64,000 bases of DNA from Dysgonomonas sp. 520. Lineage in GTDB: Bacteria > Bacteroidota > Bacteroidia > Bacteroidales > Dysgonomonadaceae. The stretch lies in the NCBI RefSeq assembly GCF_010501095.1, contig NZ_QVMP01000001.1, positions 62,001 to 126,000 on the forward strand, in the 5' to 3' direction. The notes below the pieces were generated by a model. The model saw nothing but the letters and a program-made list of their open reading frames with translations. It did no database searches and was not told the origin of the DNA. Numbering within the stretch: the first letter of the stretch is position 1; every line of letters starts with the position of its first letter. Shown piece by piece: positions 16,963-26,333 of this stretch. Position numbers and translations under genes: made by a program.

Positions 16963-18423
16963 ATGTCTGGAAATTCTCCGAAAATTAAATTCTACAATGG
17001 TGAAGACATTCCATTGGAATTGCACAAAGTGCGTGTAGTACAAAAATTGCATCTGGTTCCTATCGAAAGAAGGCTTGACGCCTTGTACGAAGCGGGGTTT
17101 AATACATTCCGCCTCGATACGAAAGATGTTTATCTCGACATGCTCACCGATAGCGGCACCAATGCCATGAGTGACAAACAATTGGGCGCAATGATGATTG
17201 CCGACGATGCTTATGCCGGATCGCAAAGTTTTGTAAGATATCAAAAGGCAGTGGAGGATGTATTGGGTAAAAAATACCTTTTGCCGGTGCATCAAGGACG
17301 TGCAGCCGAAAATGTTATCTCAAATGCCTTTGTGCGTAAAGGAAGCGTTGTTCCGATGAACTATCACTTCACAACGGCAATGGCTCACATCACACAATAC
17401 GGAGGACGGATTGAAGAATTGCTTTACGACGAAGCATACGTTATCAACAGCAAGCACCCTTTCAAGGGAAACATGAACCTTGAAAAACTTGAAGAATGTA
17501 TCCAAAAACACGGATCATCAAATATACCATATATCAGAATGGAGGCATCGACCAACCTCATCGGTGGACAACCGTTTTCGATGCAAAACCTGCGTGACGT
17601 TCGCGATATAGCTAACAAATACGGTATTCGTCTGGTGCTGGATGCCAGTCTGTTGGGAGAAAACGCATGGTTGATAAAGCAAAGAGAGGACGAATTCAAA
17701 AACAGTTCGATGGCCGAAATCATCTTAACGATGACCGATCTGGCCGATTTGGTTTATTTCTCAGCCCGCAAACTTAGTTCTTCTCGTGGAGGAGGTATCT
17801 GTACCAACGATCATAAGTTGTTTAAAGAGTTGGAACCGCTTATCCCATTGTTCGAAGGTTTCCTGACTTACGGCGGAATGTCGGTTCGTGAAATTGAATC
17901 AATCGCAGTGGGTCTATACGAAACACTTGACGAAACTATGATTTGCCAAAGTCCTCAATTTATCGAATATCTGGTAAATTCGCTCGAAGATAAGGGTATA
18001 CCCGTGGTAACACCTCCGGGTGTATTGGGTTGCCATGTGGATGCCATGCAAATATGTGCTCATATTCCTCAAACACAATATCCTGCGGGATCGCTGGCTG
18101 CTGCGTTCTTCTTGATTTCAGGAGTACGAGGTATGGAAAGAGGCTCCGTATCTAATCAGCGGGACGAATATGGCAACGAAACTTATGCCGATATGGAATT
18201 GCTCAGGCTTGCCATACCACGCCGTGTATTCACCCTGTCGCAAATAAAATACGTTGAAGACCGCATGTCGTGGCTGTATGACAACAGACACATGATAGGT
18301 GGACTTAAGTTTGTTTACGAACCCCCTGTGCTACGTTTCTTCATGGGTGGACTTGAACCAATTAACGATTGGCCTCAGAAACTATTGGCTAAATTCAGGG
18401 AAGATTTTGGCGATAGCCTGTAA
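16963..18423 (+). CDS. PLP-dependent beta-eliminating lyase, tyrosine phenol-lyase/tryptophanase family
   Basis: The 486-residue protein aligns by motif with tyrosine phenol-lyase (TPL): DTKDVYLDMLTDSGTNAMSD, DDAYAGSQSF, HQGRAAEN, ASTNLIGGQP, ESIAVGLYETL, LRLAIPRRVFT. Lys270 in FSARKL is the predicted PLP-binding lysine. Thr137 (YHFTT) and Arg393 (GMERG) sit where TPL has the residues that hold the phenol ring, and tryptophanase differs there, so tyrosine is a more likely substrate than tryptophan. Two departures from classical TPL are seen: Leu230 where the Asp-Ala-Thr-Arg motif has Arg, and Arg269 before the PLP lysine. Products would be phenol or indole, pyruvate and ammonia. No amino-acid permease is adjacent. 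I am sure of the family and unsure of the substrate. Confidence 0.85.
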   Translation: MSGNSPKIKFYNGEDIPLELHKVRVVQKLHLVPIERRLDALYEAGFNTFRLDTKDVYLDMLTDSGTNAMSDKQLGAMMIADDAYAGSQSFVRYQKAVEDVLGKKYLLPVHQGRAAENVISNAFVRKGSVVPMNYHFTTAMAHITQYGGRIEELLYDEAYVINSKHPFKGNMNLEKLEECIQKHGSSNIPYIRMEASTNLIGGQPFSMQNLRDVRDIANKYGIRLVLDASLLGENAWLIKQREDEFKNSSMAEIILTMTDLADLVYFSARKLSSSRGGGICTNDHKLFKELEPLIPLFEGFLTYGGMSVREIESIAVGLYETLDETMICQSPQFIEYLVNSLEDKGIPVVTPPGVLGCHVDAMQICAHIPQTQYPAGSLAAAFFLISGVRGMERGSVSNQRDEYGNETYADMELLRLAIPRRVFTLSQIKYVEDRMSWLYDNRHMIGGLKFVYEPPVLRFFMGGLEPINDWPQKLLAKFREDFGDSL

Positions 18424-18440
18424 AAATATAATCTGAAAAA

Positions 18441-19859
18441 TTAAGGCGCAACCTTGACCGAATGTAACTCATTGTATCTTGAATATATTCGGTTGTGCCA
18501 ATCTAAAGAATCGTAAGATAAATCGAAATGATGGAGGAATCTGGTTTTAGGTTCCTCTATTCTTTTCAGAAAAGTTATGTCAGATACCCCCAAGTTTTTT
18601 TCTTCCGACAATTGCGCTTCTCGCTCCGCATACACTTGAGATACAGAAGAAAGCTCTTTATATCCCCTATAATAATCCACAGAGAGAAATAGCAGTCCGA
18701 AGAACAAAACCGTAGATGTTATTCTTTTTACAAGCAACTTATCAAAATCCAAATTTGCAAAGAGAATCGCAATCGCCAGTATAATCAGGCTATTGATACC
18801 GTAAGACGCCCTACCCGGGAAAATAGGCGAAGCCGACATCGCCAAGACTGCAACCAATGCACCCGAAAAAATGATCAACATCAATCCTTTTTGCCTGTTC
18901 CTGTTTTCTTTCTTAGAGCAAGACAACCAAAAGAAAAGAGTCAGCACGAGGATAAAAACCAGCACAATACTATAATAATAAAATGCCGCCATTGTGCCTA
19001 AAAGTTGATTTATATATACAGATACAAAAAACACATGTTCTGACGTTCCGCCAATCATATCCATCCGGGCATAATTTCCCGGTGCGGCAACCATAAAGGC
19101 ACAGCCAACTATCGCCCCGATAAGTCCCGTCCAAGCCCAAGCGGGTATTTTCATAGATGAAGACTTATAATAACAGATAAATAAAGCTGTCATCGCAATC
19201 AGGGCAACCCCCATGTTCTCGTTAGTCCATCCGGCTACGATTCCGAAAAACAAGAAAGCTATACTTTTGACTATATTACCGTTCGTTTTTTGACTATTGA
19301 ATAAATAATTCCTGTAAGGAAGCAGGAAAGAAAGGACAATCAACGTTCCCCACAAATAGTTTGCACTGCCTGTTTTCCACAACATTGTGGAACCTAAAGC
19401 AGGTTGAAAAAAGAAGATCAGCAGATTGATTCCGATAAGCAACGACGGATTTTTTTTATTCCCTCTATTGGCAAAGGTATAAATGACAAGAGTAAGGGCA
19501 ACATAGGCCAGACTATTCAATATGTCGGCAGGCAATTTGCCCAGCAACAACAGCGATTGTGCTATCACATGCACAACGGAACGCCCTCCCCATGTAAAAT
19601 AATGCTCGTATTGGGTATAAAGTATATCCGTGAAACTCTTTACGCGGTCGTTCGATGGCTCAGGCAACATGCTGTACATCCAATCGTCACCAAAAAGCGG
19701 ATGATTCCTGTTCAGTATGAAGATGAGAAGAAAAGAGCAAACGACAACCAAAGCCATGTTAGCTTTCTTCATCGCATCTTTACCCGTAAAGCCATAAACC
19801 TTAAGCAAACATCGGCTAACGGATGCGGACAGGGAATCTAATATGCGAAACGGGTTCAT
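18441..19859 (-). CDS. DUF6056-type polytopic membrane protein, GT-C-like
   Basis: The 472-residue protein has about eleven membrane segments. Its first periplasmic loop holds FGDDWMYSM and, further on, YFTWGGRSVVHV, the pattern of the DUF6056 family, which resembles GT-C glycosyltransferases by the acidic pair after the first helix. The start codon overlaps the stop of the upstream GT2 gene by four bases (ATGA), so the two proteins are made together. A likely model is that the GT2 partner loads a sugar on undecaprenyl phosphate and this protein transfers it outside. The acceptor is unknown. Confidence 0.7.
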   Translation of the reverse strand: MNPFRILDSLSASVSRCLLKVYGFTGKDAMKKANMALVVVCSFLLIFILNRNHPLFGDDWMYSMLPEPSNDRVKSFTDILYTQYEHYFTWGGRSVVHVIAQSLLLLGKLPADILNSLAYVALTLVIYTFANRGNKKNPSLLIGINLLIFFFQPALGSTMLWKTGSANYLWGTLIVLSFLLPYRNYLFNSQKTNGNIVKSIAFLFFGIVAGWTNENMGVALIAMTALFICYYKSSSMKIPAWAWTGLIGAIVGCAFMVAAPGNYARMDMIGGTSEHVFFVSVYINQLLGTMAAFYYYSIVLVFILVLTLFFWLSCSKKENRNRQKGLMLIIFSGALVAVLAMSASPIFPGRASYGINSLIILAIAILFANLDFDKLLVKRITSTVLFFGLLFLSVDYYRGYKELSSVSQVYAEREAQLSEEKNLGVSDITFLKRIEEPKTRFLHHFDLSYDSLDWHNRIYSRYNELHSVKVAP

Positions 19860-20797
19860 TTTATTTTAGACTTTTCAGTCTCTTTGACAATATAAATCGG
19901 ACGCCGTTTTACTTCCAGATATAATCGGGAGAGATATTGCCCCAATATGCCCAAACACAAAAGCTGTATACCCCCGATGAAGAAAATACCGCAAATGAGC
20001 GTCGGGAATCCGGCAACCGGATCGCCCCAGAGCAAAGTCTTGGTCACAATATAGGCAATAAACACGAGAGATATGATAAAGAAAAGTATACCAAACAACG
20101 ATGCTATGGCCAAGGGGCGTGTAGAGAAAGCTATTATACCCTCCAGCGAGTAAAAGAACAATCCCCAGAAAGACCATTTGGTTTTACCTGCAACACGCTC
20201 TACATTTTCATACGAAATCCATTTGGTGTTGTACCCTACCCAGCCGAATATGCCTTTCGAGAAACGGTTATACTCTCTCAATTCGAGAATAGAATCTACC
20301 ATCTGGCGTGTCATCAGGCGAAAGTCGCGTGCTCCGTCAACCAACTTGGTATCGGATATATTATTGATGAGCTGATAAAACTTCCGTGCAAAGAACGATC
20401 GTATAATGGGCTCACCCTTACGATCTTCGCGTCGGGTAGCCACACAGTCGTAATCTTCCGTTTGCAGGGTTTTATACATTTCCTCCAACAGCATGGGCGG
20501 GTCTTGCAAATCGGCGTCGATGGTTGCCACATAATCTCCGGTAGCGGTTTCCAATCCGGCAAAAATAGCGGCTTCTTTTCCGAAATTGCGGGAGAATGAC
20601 ACATATCTGACACGTTCATCTTTGGCACGCAATTCTCTGAAAACGTCTAAAGTTTTATCTTTCGAGCCATCGTTAACGAAGATGAATTCAAATTCTTGCT
20701 CCGACATCACCTTTGTCACCTTTTCCAATTCTTTGTAAAGATACGGCAATGCTTCTTCTTCGTTATAGCAAGGTATGATTATTGATATTTTATGCAT
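19856..20797 (-). CDS. GtrB/DPM1-like membrane glycosyltransferase family 2
   Basis: Starting at the ATG at 20797, the 313-residue protein begins ISIIIPCYNEEEALPYLY and carries FIFVNDGSKDKT, FSRNFGKEAAI, IDADLQDPP (metal-binding DxD-like) and the R-x-x-RKGEP segment of the GT-A fold. Two C-terminal membrane helices (about residues 225-290) follow, then a basic tail. This is the layout of GtrB, ArnC and YkcC enzymes, which put a sugar from a nucleotide donor on undecaprenyl phosphate. An upstream in-frame ATG at 20887 would add 30 residues not seen in the family. It overlaps the DUF6056 gene by four bases. Confidence 0.9.
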   Translation of the reverse strand: MHKISIIIPCYNEEEALPYLYKELEKVTKVMSEQEFEFIFVNDGSKDKTLDVFRELRAKDERVRYVSFSRNFGKEAAIFAGLETATGDYVATIDADLQDPPMLLEEMYKTLQTEDYDCVATRREDRKGEPIIRSFFARKFYQLINNISDTKLVDGARDFRLMTRQMVDSILELREYNRFSKGIFGWVGYNTKWISYENVERVAGKTKWSFWGLFFYSLEGIIAFSTRPLAIASLFGILFFIISLVFIAYIVTKTLLWGDPVAGFPTLICGIFFIGGIQLLCLGILGQYLSRLYLEVKRRPIYIVKETEKSKIK

Positions 20798-20908
20798 ATT
20801 ATTTCTATTTCTCTTTTGCAAAGTAAATAAATCATTTTCATTTAATACCAATCGGCAGTTATATCTTCTAAAAAAACGTTGGTTCAAATTGCATGTAATA
20901 TTACTTGT

Positions 20909-22360
20909 CTAGTTGGGCAGATAAACCACCGAGCTGTTGCTGCTTTCGTTGCGGTATCTGTCGGATGCTGTTACGGTAAAATACATGCCGCCCTTGGTTT
21001 CCAATATAATCTCATTTTCCCTGACTCCAATAGCTGTTAAATGAGAAGAATTACTCAGGTTTATATTTTTTGATGTAGACGAATATATGTTGAAGGAGGG
21101 TTTGTTATCACCTTTAGACGAATGTTGCCATTGTAGCTTTATCCTGTTTTTTCCTGCTTTCACGATGGTCAGATTACGAGGTGGAGCCGGAGGCGTACTG
21201 TTCAGCCATGTGAGAGGGGGCAGTTTTGCCGGGTTTTTGTAATAGTTCCGTTTAATGCCCGACAAGAAACCCTTGGTGTTGTCGACCATGAATTTTGTTC
21301 TGAAAAAGCCTTGCCCTTTTATGTTGTGCTGACGGGTTTTCTTTATTTGACTGTAAAAAAGATCGGTGCTCCAGTTTCCATTGTCGGGATGCTTTTCGTT
21401 AGGCAGCATCTTGTATATGCCAAGCACCGGAACCACAAGCCTTCTTTGGCATATTTTAGACCATTCGAGCAAATAAGGGTCGAACAATTCATTTTTATAA
21501 TACATCATCGGATAGATGGCATCGTGTATGCCTTCCCGCATCCAATGTGCAACATCTTGAAAAACATCGTTGTAAGCCGTCAAAGGAAAACCTTTCACTT
21601 TCGCTATCTTCTGATAAACACCTATGGTGCTGCTGCTTACCTGAACCCAATTCTTTTTACTTTTCACAAGTTTATACGCATCCCGCACAAAGGAGTTGAT
21701 ATTCTGCCTTCTCCATTCCTGCAAGCTCTTTCCCTTACCATATTTGGCATGAGTTTTTTGATCCGGAAAACCCGGTTTAGCTTCCGAATAGCGGATGTAG
21801 TCGAACGATATGCCATCAATATCATACCCCGAAACAATCTCATCGACAAGCGACAGCAGGTATTCTTTTGTTTTGGGATGCCCCGGATCGAGACGCCACT
21901 CGTCATCATAAAAGATGCACATGTCCGGATATTTTTTGACAACTGAATTTGCCCCATGATTTTCTACATGCTTTTTTGTGCCTAGAGGATAGGTTATGAA
22001 CCAGGCATGACATTCCAAACCTCTGTTATGACATTCTTCGATGACAAATTGAAGAGGATCGAAGGTTTTACTGCTTTTCAGATTTTTGTTGAGCGGCTCA
22101 ATCTTCGATTTGTACGAGGCATCTCCTCTCAGACGGGTCTGGAAAAAGACAGTATTGAAGTTTGCTTCTTTTATTACGTCAAGCATATTGGTCAAATCTT
22201 TTTTCTGGCTTTCGATACTTTTGTTTTTATCGGGCCAGTCGAGTCCGAAATGGGTTGCCAACCATACGGCACGCACTTCCGTGACCGGAGGAAGTCCTTG
22301 CCCACATACGGATATGAATGTGAACAATGAAAAAAATAGAATTTGTAAACGTTTCGGCAT
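20909..22360 (-). CDS. Secreted GHL10-family glycoside hydrolase-like protein with C-terminal Fn3-like domain
   Basis: After a signal peptide (QILFFSLFTFISVCGQ) comes the glycosyl hydrolase-like 10 domain (formerly DUF187) at about residues 25-350: EVRAVWLATHFGLDWP, NTVFFQTRLRGDA, FDPLQFVIEECHNRGLE, HAWFITYPLG, DGISFDYIRY, DAIYPMMYY. A small beta domain of Fn3 type (about 390-478; NLTIVKAGKNRIKLQW, YFTVTASDRYRNES) closes the protein. Members such as YngK are predicted to act on surface polysaccharide or peptidoglycan; the substrate is not known. It lies 30 bases downstream of the RlmL-like gene, on the same strand. Confidence 0.85.
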   Translation of the reverse strand: MPKRLQILFFSLFTFISVCGQGLPPVTEVRAVWLATHFGLDWPDKNKSIESQKKDLTNMLDVIKEANFNTVFFQTRLRGDASYKSKIEPLNKNLKSSKTFDPLQFVIEECHNRGLECHAWFITYPLGTKKHVENHGANSVVKKYPDMCIFYDDEWRLDPGHPKTKEYLLSLVDEIVSGYDIDGISFDYIRYSEAKPGFPDQKTHAKYGKGKSLQEWRRQNINSFVRDAYKLVKSKKNWVQVSSSTIGVYQKIAKVKGFPLTAYNDVFQDVAHWMREGIHDAIYPMMYYKNELFDPYLLEWSKICQRRLVVPVLGIYKMLPNEKHPDNGNWSTDLFYSQIKKTRQHNIKGQGFFRTKFMVDNTKGFLSGIKRNYYKNPAKLPPLTWLNSTPPAPPRNLTIVKAGKNRIKLQWQHSSKGDNKPSFNIYSSTSKNINLSNSSHLTAIGVRENEIILETKGGMYFTVTASDRYRNESSNSSVVYLPN

Positions 22361-22390
22361 GATGTAAAAGTTTGAAATGCAATTTTATCT

Positions 22391-23563
22391 TTAGTCTGTA
22401 TTTTTTTCTGTTCTGGCGGGATATTTCTTCCCTGCGAAAATGTCATAACCACGAAATTCGCAATCCAACGACCCGTTTTTGAGCCTGTACTTTTTAGAAG
22501 GCTTGAGTCCGATGTTGTCAAAGTTTTCTTTCTTGTAGCTGAGTATCCATGCCCGATAGCCGGTAAATACATGCTTCAGCCGTTCGCCTATCGTGTTATA
22601 CAATTGGTTGATGTCGGCAGGTTTCAGGCGTTCGCCATACGGTGGGTTCGTGATTAGTATTCCCGATTCTGCCGGAGCTTTCGTGTATTGTTGTATTGGC
22701 TTTACACTTAAGTCTACATACCGTGCCACACCGGCACTCTTTACGTTTTCGGTGGCTATGGCAATGGCTCTTTCCGAAATGTCGGAGCCGAATATTTTGT
22801 GGTTGAACTCCCGTTCTCCACTGTCGTCGTTGTAGATATAATCGAAAAGGTCCTGGTCAAAATCCTTCCATTTTTCGAAAGCGAAGTTGCTGCGGTAAAT
22901 GCCCGGAGGGATGTTCATCGCTATCATGGCAGCTTCGATAAGCAGCGTGCCCGATCCGCACATCGGATCAACAAAATCCGATTCGCCCCTCCATCCTGTT
23001 CGGAGAATCATGCCGGCAGCCAGCACCTCGTTCAGTGGAGCTTCTGTTTGTCCTGTACGATAACCCCGCTTATGCAAAGACTCGCCCGAACTGTCGATGC
23101 TCAACGTACATTTGTCGTGGGCAATGTGTATGTTAATAAGCAAATCGGGGTTGGATATGCTTACGGATGGGCGTTTTTCTGTTTTCTTCGTAAAGAAATC
23201 GACAATTCCGTCTTTCACCCTGTATGCCACAAACTTAGAATGGGTGAATATTTCGGAGAAAACAACCGAGTCTACGGCAAAAGACTGATTTTCGGTCATA
23301 TATTTGCGCCAGTCAATATTTTCTACTTCCTTGTATATTTCGTCAGCATTTCTCGCCTTGAAGGTATATATCGGTTTCAGGATGCGTAAGGCGGTGCGGC
23401 AATGTATATTGGCTTTGTATAGTAGAGCTTTGTCTCCTTCGAAAGAAACCATTCGTGTTCCGATTTCCAGATTATTTGCGCCCAGATTAACCAACTCTTC
23501 GGCTAGTATATCTTCCAGTCCGGCCATCGTTTTGGCAATCATTTGGAACGTTTTTCCCTGCAT
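22391..23563 (-). CDS. THUMP-domain class I SAM-dependent RNA methyltransferase, RlmL-like
   Basis: The 390-residue protein has an N-terminal ferredoxin-like/THUMP part (about 1-160) that binds RNA, and a Rossmann methyltransferase domain with DFVDPMCGSGTLLIEAA (SAM binding) and the catalytic NPPYGERL. It equals the N-terminal half of the E. coli RlmKL fusion, which makes m2G2445 in 23S rRNA; the RlmK half is absent here, as is usual in Bacteroidota. It probably shares a transcript with the GHL10 gene downstream and with ogt upstream. Confidence 0.88.
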   Translation of the reverse strand: MQGKTFQMIAKTMAGLEDILAEELVNLGANNLEIGTRMVSFEGDKALLYKANIHCRTALRILKPIYTFKARNADEIYKEVENIDWRKYMTENQSFAVDSVVFSEIFTHSKFVAYRVKDGIVDFFTKKTEKRPSVSISNPDLLINIHIAHDKCTLSIDSSGESLHKRGYRTGQTEAPLNEVLAAGMILRTGWRGESDFVDPMCGSGTLLIEAAMIAMNIPPGIYRSNFAFEKWKDFDQDLFDYIYNDDSGEREFNHKIFGSDISERAIAIATENVKSAGVARYVDLSVKPIQQYTKAPAESGILITNPPYGERLKPADINQLYNTIGERLKHVFTGYRAWILSYKKENFDNIGLKPSKKYRLKNGSLDCEFRGYDIFAGKKYPARTEKNTD

Positions 23564-23614
23564 GTGTGTAAGAAGTTTTTTTATTTATATTTTATTGTTT
23601 TAGTCTTTTGTTTC

Positions 23615-24130
23615 TTAAAACCGGATAGAGCCTTTTTCCAGACCAAGCAGTTTTTCTTTTCGCCATACGCCTCCGGCATATCCGGTCATTTTTCCGTCCG
23701 AGCCTATAACCCGGTGGCAAGGAATGACGATTGATATTTTATTCTTCCCATTGGCATTTGCGACAGCCCTGATAGCCTTCGGATTGCCTAAGGTTACGGA
23801 TTGTTGCATGTATGTACGGGTTTCGCCGTAGGGTATTTGTTTCAGAGAGTCCCAGACTTTTCGTTGAAAATCCGTACCAATCATATCTAATTGGACACTG
23901 AATTGTTTTAGCTTTCCTGCGAAATAGAGGTTCAACTCTTTACGAAGTTGACAAAAAAACTCACTGTCTTCCTCTTTCAGTTTGGCATTGAACTCTTTTT
24001 CGATTTGTTTCAGTTGCAACTCGTTATGCTTTCCTTCCGAAAAATTCAAGAAGCAAATGCCTCTGTCTGTCGCACAAGCAACGATCTCGCCCAAAGGAGA
24101 TTCTATTTGAGTGTATGATATGTGTGACAT
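23615..24130 (-). CDS. ogt: Methylated-DNA--protein-cysteine S-methyltransferase
   Basis: From the ATG at 24130 the protein has 171 residues. It shows the C-terminal Ada/Ogt core: FQRKVWDSLKQIPYGET, KAIRAVANANGKNKISIVIPCHRVIGSDG with the acceptor Cys in PCHRV, and GYAGGVWRKEKLLGLE. The enzyme moves the methyl group from O6-methylguanine in DNA to its own cysteine, a one-time repair reaction. An in-frame ATG at 24175 would add 15 residues but lies upstream of a better start context. A divergent promoter region separates it from the glycan cluster. Confidence 0.94.
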   Translation of the reverse strand: MSHISYTQIESPLGEIVACATDRGICFLNFSEGKHNELQLKQIEKEFNAKLKEEDSEFFCQLRKELNLYFAGKLKQFSVQLDMIGTDFQRKVWDSLKQIPYGETRTYMQQSVTLGNPKAIRAVANANGKNKISIVIPCHRVIGSDGKMTGYAGGVWRKEKLLGLEKGSIRF

Positions 24131-24172
24131 CTTTTTCAATTTGTAATATATTGTAAATACATTCCGACTATC

Positions 24173-24180
24173 CAAATATA
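24173..24180 (-). promoter_or_regulatory. Candidate -7 box for ogt
   Basis: On the minus strand TATATTTG, a full match, lies about 43 bases before the ogt ATG. Confidence 0.4.
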
Positions 24181-24275
24181 ATATAAAAAGTATATTTGAA
24201 TGAAATGAGATAAGCTAAATTCTTCAAAAGAGATAAAATTTGAATCTACATGTGTGCTTTTCTGAAATATTCATG

Positions 24276-24283
24276 TAAATTTG
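24276..24283 (+). promoter_or_regulatory. Candidate -7 box for the glycan cluster
   Basis: TAAATTTG is a full TAnnTTTG match, 23 bases before the ATG at 24307. A second match, TATATTTG, lies at 24191-24198. Confidence 0.4.
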
Positions 24284-24306
24284 TGTTAGTCAGAAAAAGA
24301 TACCCT

Positions 24307-25551
24307 ATGGATCAAACTTGGTTTAATGAATATAAGGTTATAAAAGAAAAATTCGATTTTTCGTATAAAGGTTATAATATAAAGAACCTGATAGTCGGTT
24401 ATCTGAATTTTGACTACAATGCCACTCCCATAGTCAGGGATGTTTTTAAAGAATTCTACAACAGTTGCAGTTTCGTCGATTTGCCAAAGGCATTTGACAC
24501 TAAGCAAAATGTGCTGATTACCTACCTCATAGACCGTACAGATTATCGAAGCCTGGCACTGACTGCGCAACAATATTATCCGGACTCGGAAGTGGTTAAC
24601 CTGTCGGCTCTGCCGTTGAAAAAAATATCGCCCTTTGGTTGGACATTCATCAAGCATTTTTGGTTTGCCGTATGGATGATATACCGACGAGGTATAGGAA
24701 AGGGAGTGATGAGCAAGTTGAACTTTATTGCATTGCTGATAAGGATATTGAATCAGATAAAAACAATGGAGAGAGCTCCTGTTCCACAGCAAATAAAGAG
24801 ATATGTCAGTTTCAATTCGTCGTACAAGGAAGAGTCTTTGCTGACCATGTATTTCAACAAACATAATGTGGAAACAATCACCCTGCAACATGGGATATTT
24901 TGCGATTTCAAACTAATGATTCCTTTCGATGTCATTAATTATGAAAACTGTATAGCGCAGAAGATGCTTTGCTGGGGGCAATCGACAGTTGATTTCCTCA
25001 CTCAGCACGGGTTTGACGCATCCCGGTTGATTGTTATCGGAAACCTCAAGTATAAAGACTTTAAGATAACATCAATAAATCAGAATTTCAAGAAATGCCT
25101 TGTTTTGCTGGGGCGTCAACTGTATATCGGGACAAATGACAAACTGCTGGAGGTGCTGAAACAATACAACAAGAAGCACAATAACGGCATTGTTTTTTAT
25201 ATAAAGAAACACCCTTTTGTTGAAGATAGTTTTCATGCCCAATATGCCGATGTCAGTTCCGATATGATATTTCTGGGACGTGAGCACTCGGTGCAGGAAA
25301 TATTGAAATCCGATCTGGTCGATTTTTCCATATCGGTAAATACGACAGCCTATTACGAATCTCTGGCTTTAGGGAAACCTTGCCTCAGATGGACTGAGGA
25401 AGAAAACGAAGAGTTTGTCGGACTGGATGATAAGTTCGAAAATCTGGAACAGTTGGAAGATAGAATTGAAAAATTAAGGAATATAAGTCAAGACGAAATA
25501 CTAACGGAAGTGAAAGATGTTATTCGGTACATCTTTAATCCCAATTTGTAA
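24307..25551 (+). CDS. GT-B-type polysaccharide glycosyltransferase-like protein
   Basis: The 414-residue cytoplasmic protein shows ITLQHGIFCDFKL (QHG motif), a Rossmann-like LVLLGRQLY, FYIKKHPFVED (KxHP motif) and SVNTTAYYESLALGKPCLRW with the conserved E-x-x-x-x-G-K-P. These motifs in this order occur in capsule and teichoic-type transferases and polysialyltransferase-like enzymes (CDP-glycerol transferase, KpsC/KpsS, GT38/GT52 relatives). The next gene encodes a CMP-sugar synthetase-like protein, so a CMP-activated acidic sugar is a plausible donor; that is inference. I start at the ATG at 24307; an upstream ATG at 24250 would precede the promoter-like box at 24276. Confidence 0.65.
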   Translation: MDQTWFNEYKVIKEKFDFSYKGYNIKNLIVGYLNFDYNATPIVRDVFKEFYNSCSFVDLPKAFDTKQNVLITYLIDRTDYRSLALTAQQYYPDSEVVNLSALPLKKISPFGWTFIKHFWFAVWMIYRRGIGKGVMSKLNFIALLIRILNQIKTMERAPVPQQIKRYVSFNSSYKEESLLTMYFNKHNVETITLQHGIFCDFKLMIPFDVINYENCIAQKMLCWGQSTVDFLTQHGFDASRLIVIGNLKYKDFKITSINQNFKKCLVLLGRQLYIGTNDKLLEVLKQYNKKHNNGIVFYIKKHPFVEDSFHAQYADVSSDMIFLGREHSVQEILKSDLVDFSISVNTTAYYESLALGKPCLRWTEEENEEFVGLDDKFENLEQLEDRIEKLRNISQDEILTEVKDVIRYIFNPNL

Positions 25552-25641
25552 AATAGTTACAAGATGTTGCATAGAATCTGCCGACAACCCGTAACTAATT
25601 AATAAACACGAGAATATACTAATCTATTATACCTTGTTGAG

Positions 25642-26301
25642 ATGAAAATAAAAGCATTAATAGCCGTTCGTTCAGGTTCGGAAAGAGTAGTCAACAAGAA
25701 CCTCAGACCTTTTGCCGGTTCTAATCTTTTAGAGTTGAAAATCAAACAATTGAAAGGAATTAAAGAGTTTGACGGCATTGTTGTTAACTCAAACGACGAC
25801 CGCATGCTCGAAATTGCCGACAGCCTTGGCGCAGAAGCCGTGAAAAGGGACCCTGTGTTTGCCACAAGCAGTGTTTCTATGAGCGATGTGTATCAGAATA
25901 TGGCAGAAAATTTCAATGGCGATGTGATTGCATATTGCAACGTCACCAATCCGCTGGTAAATTCTGAAAGTTATAGCAATGCGGTAAGGACATTTAAGGA
26001 GATAAGCAATAAGTTCGATTCGCTCAATTCGGCTAATCTGGTGAAAGAGTTTATGTTTCTCGATAATAAGCCGATAAATTACGACTTGGAGCATCAGCCA
26101 CGTAGTCAGGATTTACCCAACATTTATGCCCTGAATTTCGCTATATCGATCATATCGAAAGAAAATATGATAAAATATAAAAATGTGATCGGGCGTGTGC
26201 CATACATGTACGAACTGTCGGAAGCGGAATCTGTGGATATTGATACTGAATTTGACTTCGAAATAGCTGAATTTTTCTATCGAAAAAAATATAAACTGTA
26301 A
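25642..26301 (+). CDS. CMP-N-acylneuraminate cytidylyltransferase-family protein
   Basis: The 219-residue protein starts IKALIAVRSGSERVVNKNLRPFAG, the nucleotide-binding A-R-S-G-S-x-R-x-x-x-K-N signature of CMP-sialic acid and CMP-Kdo synthetases. VVNSNDDRMLEIADSLGAEAVKRDP and VDIDTEFDFEIAEFF complete the pattern, the latter with the metal-binding Asp pair. The family joins CMP to nonulosonic acids (sialic, pseudaminic, legionaminic) or similar acids. No NeuB or NeuC gene is nearby, so the sugar must come from elsewhere. It lies between two glycosyltransferase genes on the same strand, suggesting use in a surface glycan. Confidence 0.8.
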   Translation: MKIKALIAVRSGSERVVNKNLRPFAGSNLLELKIKQLKGIKEFDGIVVNSNDDRMLEIADSLGAEAVKRDPVFATSSVSMSDVYQNMAENFNGDVIAYCNVTNPLVNSESYSNAVRTFKEISNKFDSLNSANLVKEFMFLDNKPINYDLEHQPRSQDLPNIYALNFAISIISKENMIKYKNVIGRVPYMYELSEAESVDIDTEFDFEIAEFFYRKKYKL

Positions 26302-26333
26302 TCAATATAATACCATCCTATTGCTTAAAAAAA

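Noticed and set aside
21311-21946. 211-codon frame on the plus strand inside the GHL10 gene
   Set aside because: Opposite to a full-length conserved domain; its composition is that of a reverse-strand artefact.
22799-23389. 196-codon plus-strand frame inside the RlmL-like gene
   Set aside because: Antisense to the methyltransferase motifs; no signal, domain or start context of its own.
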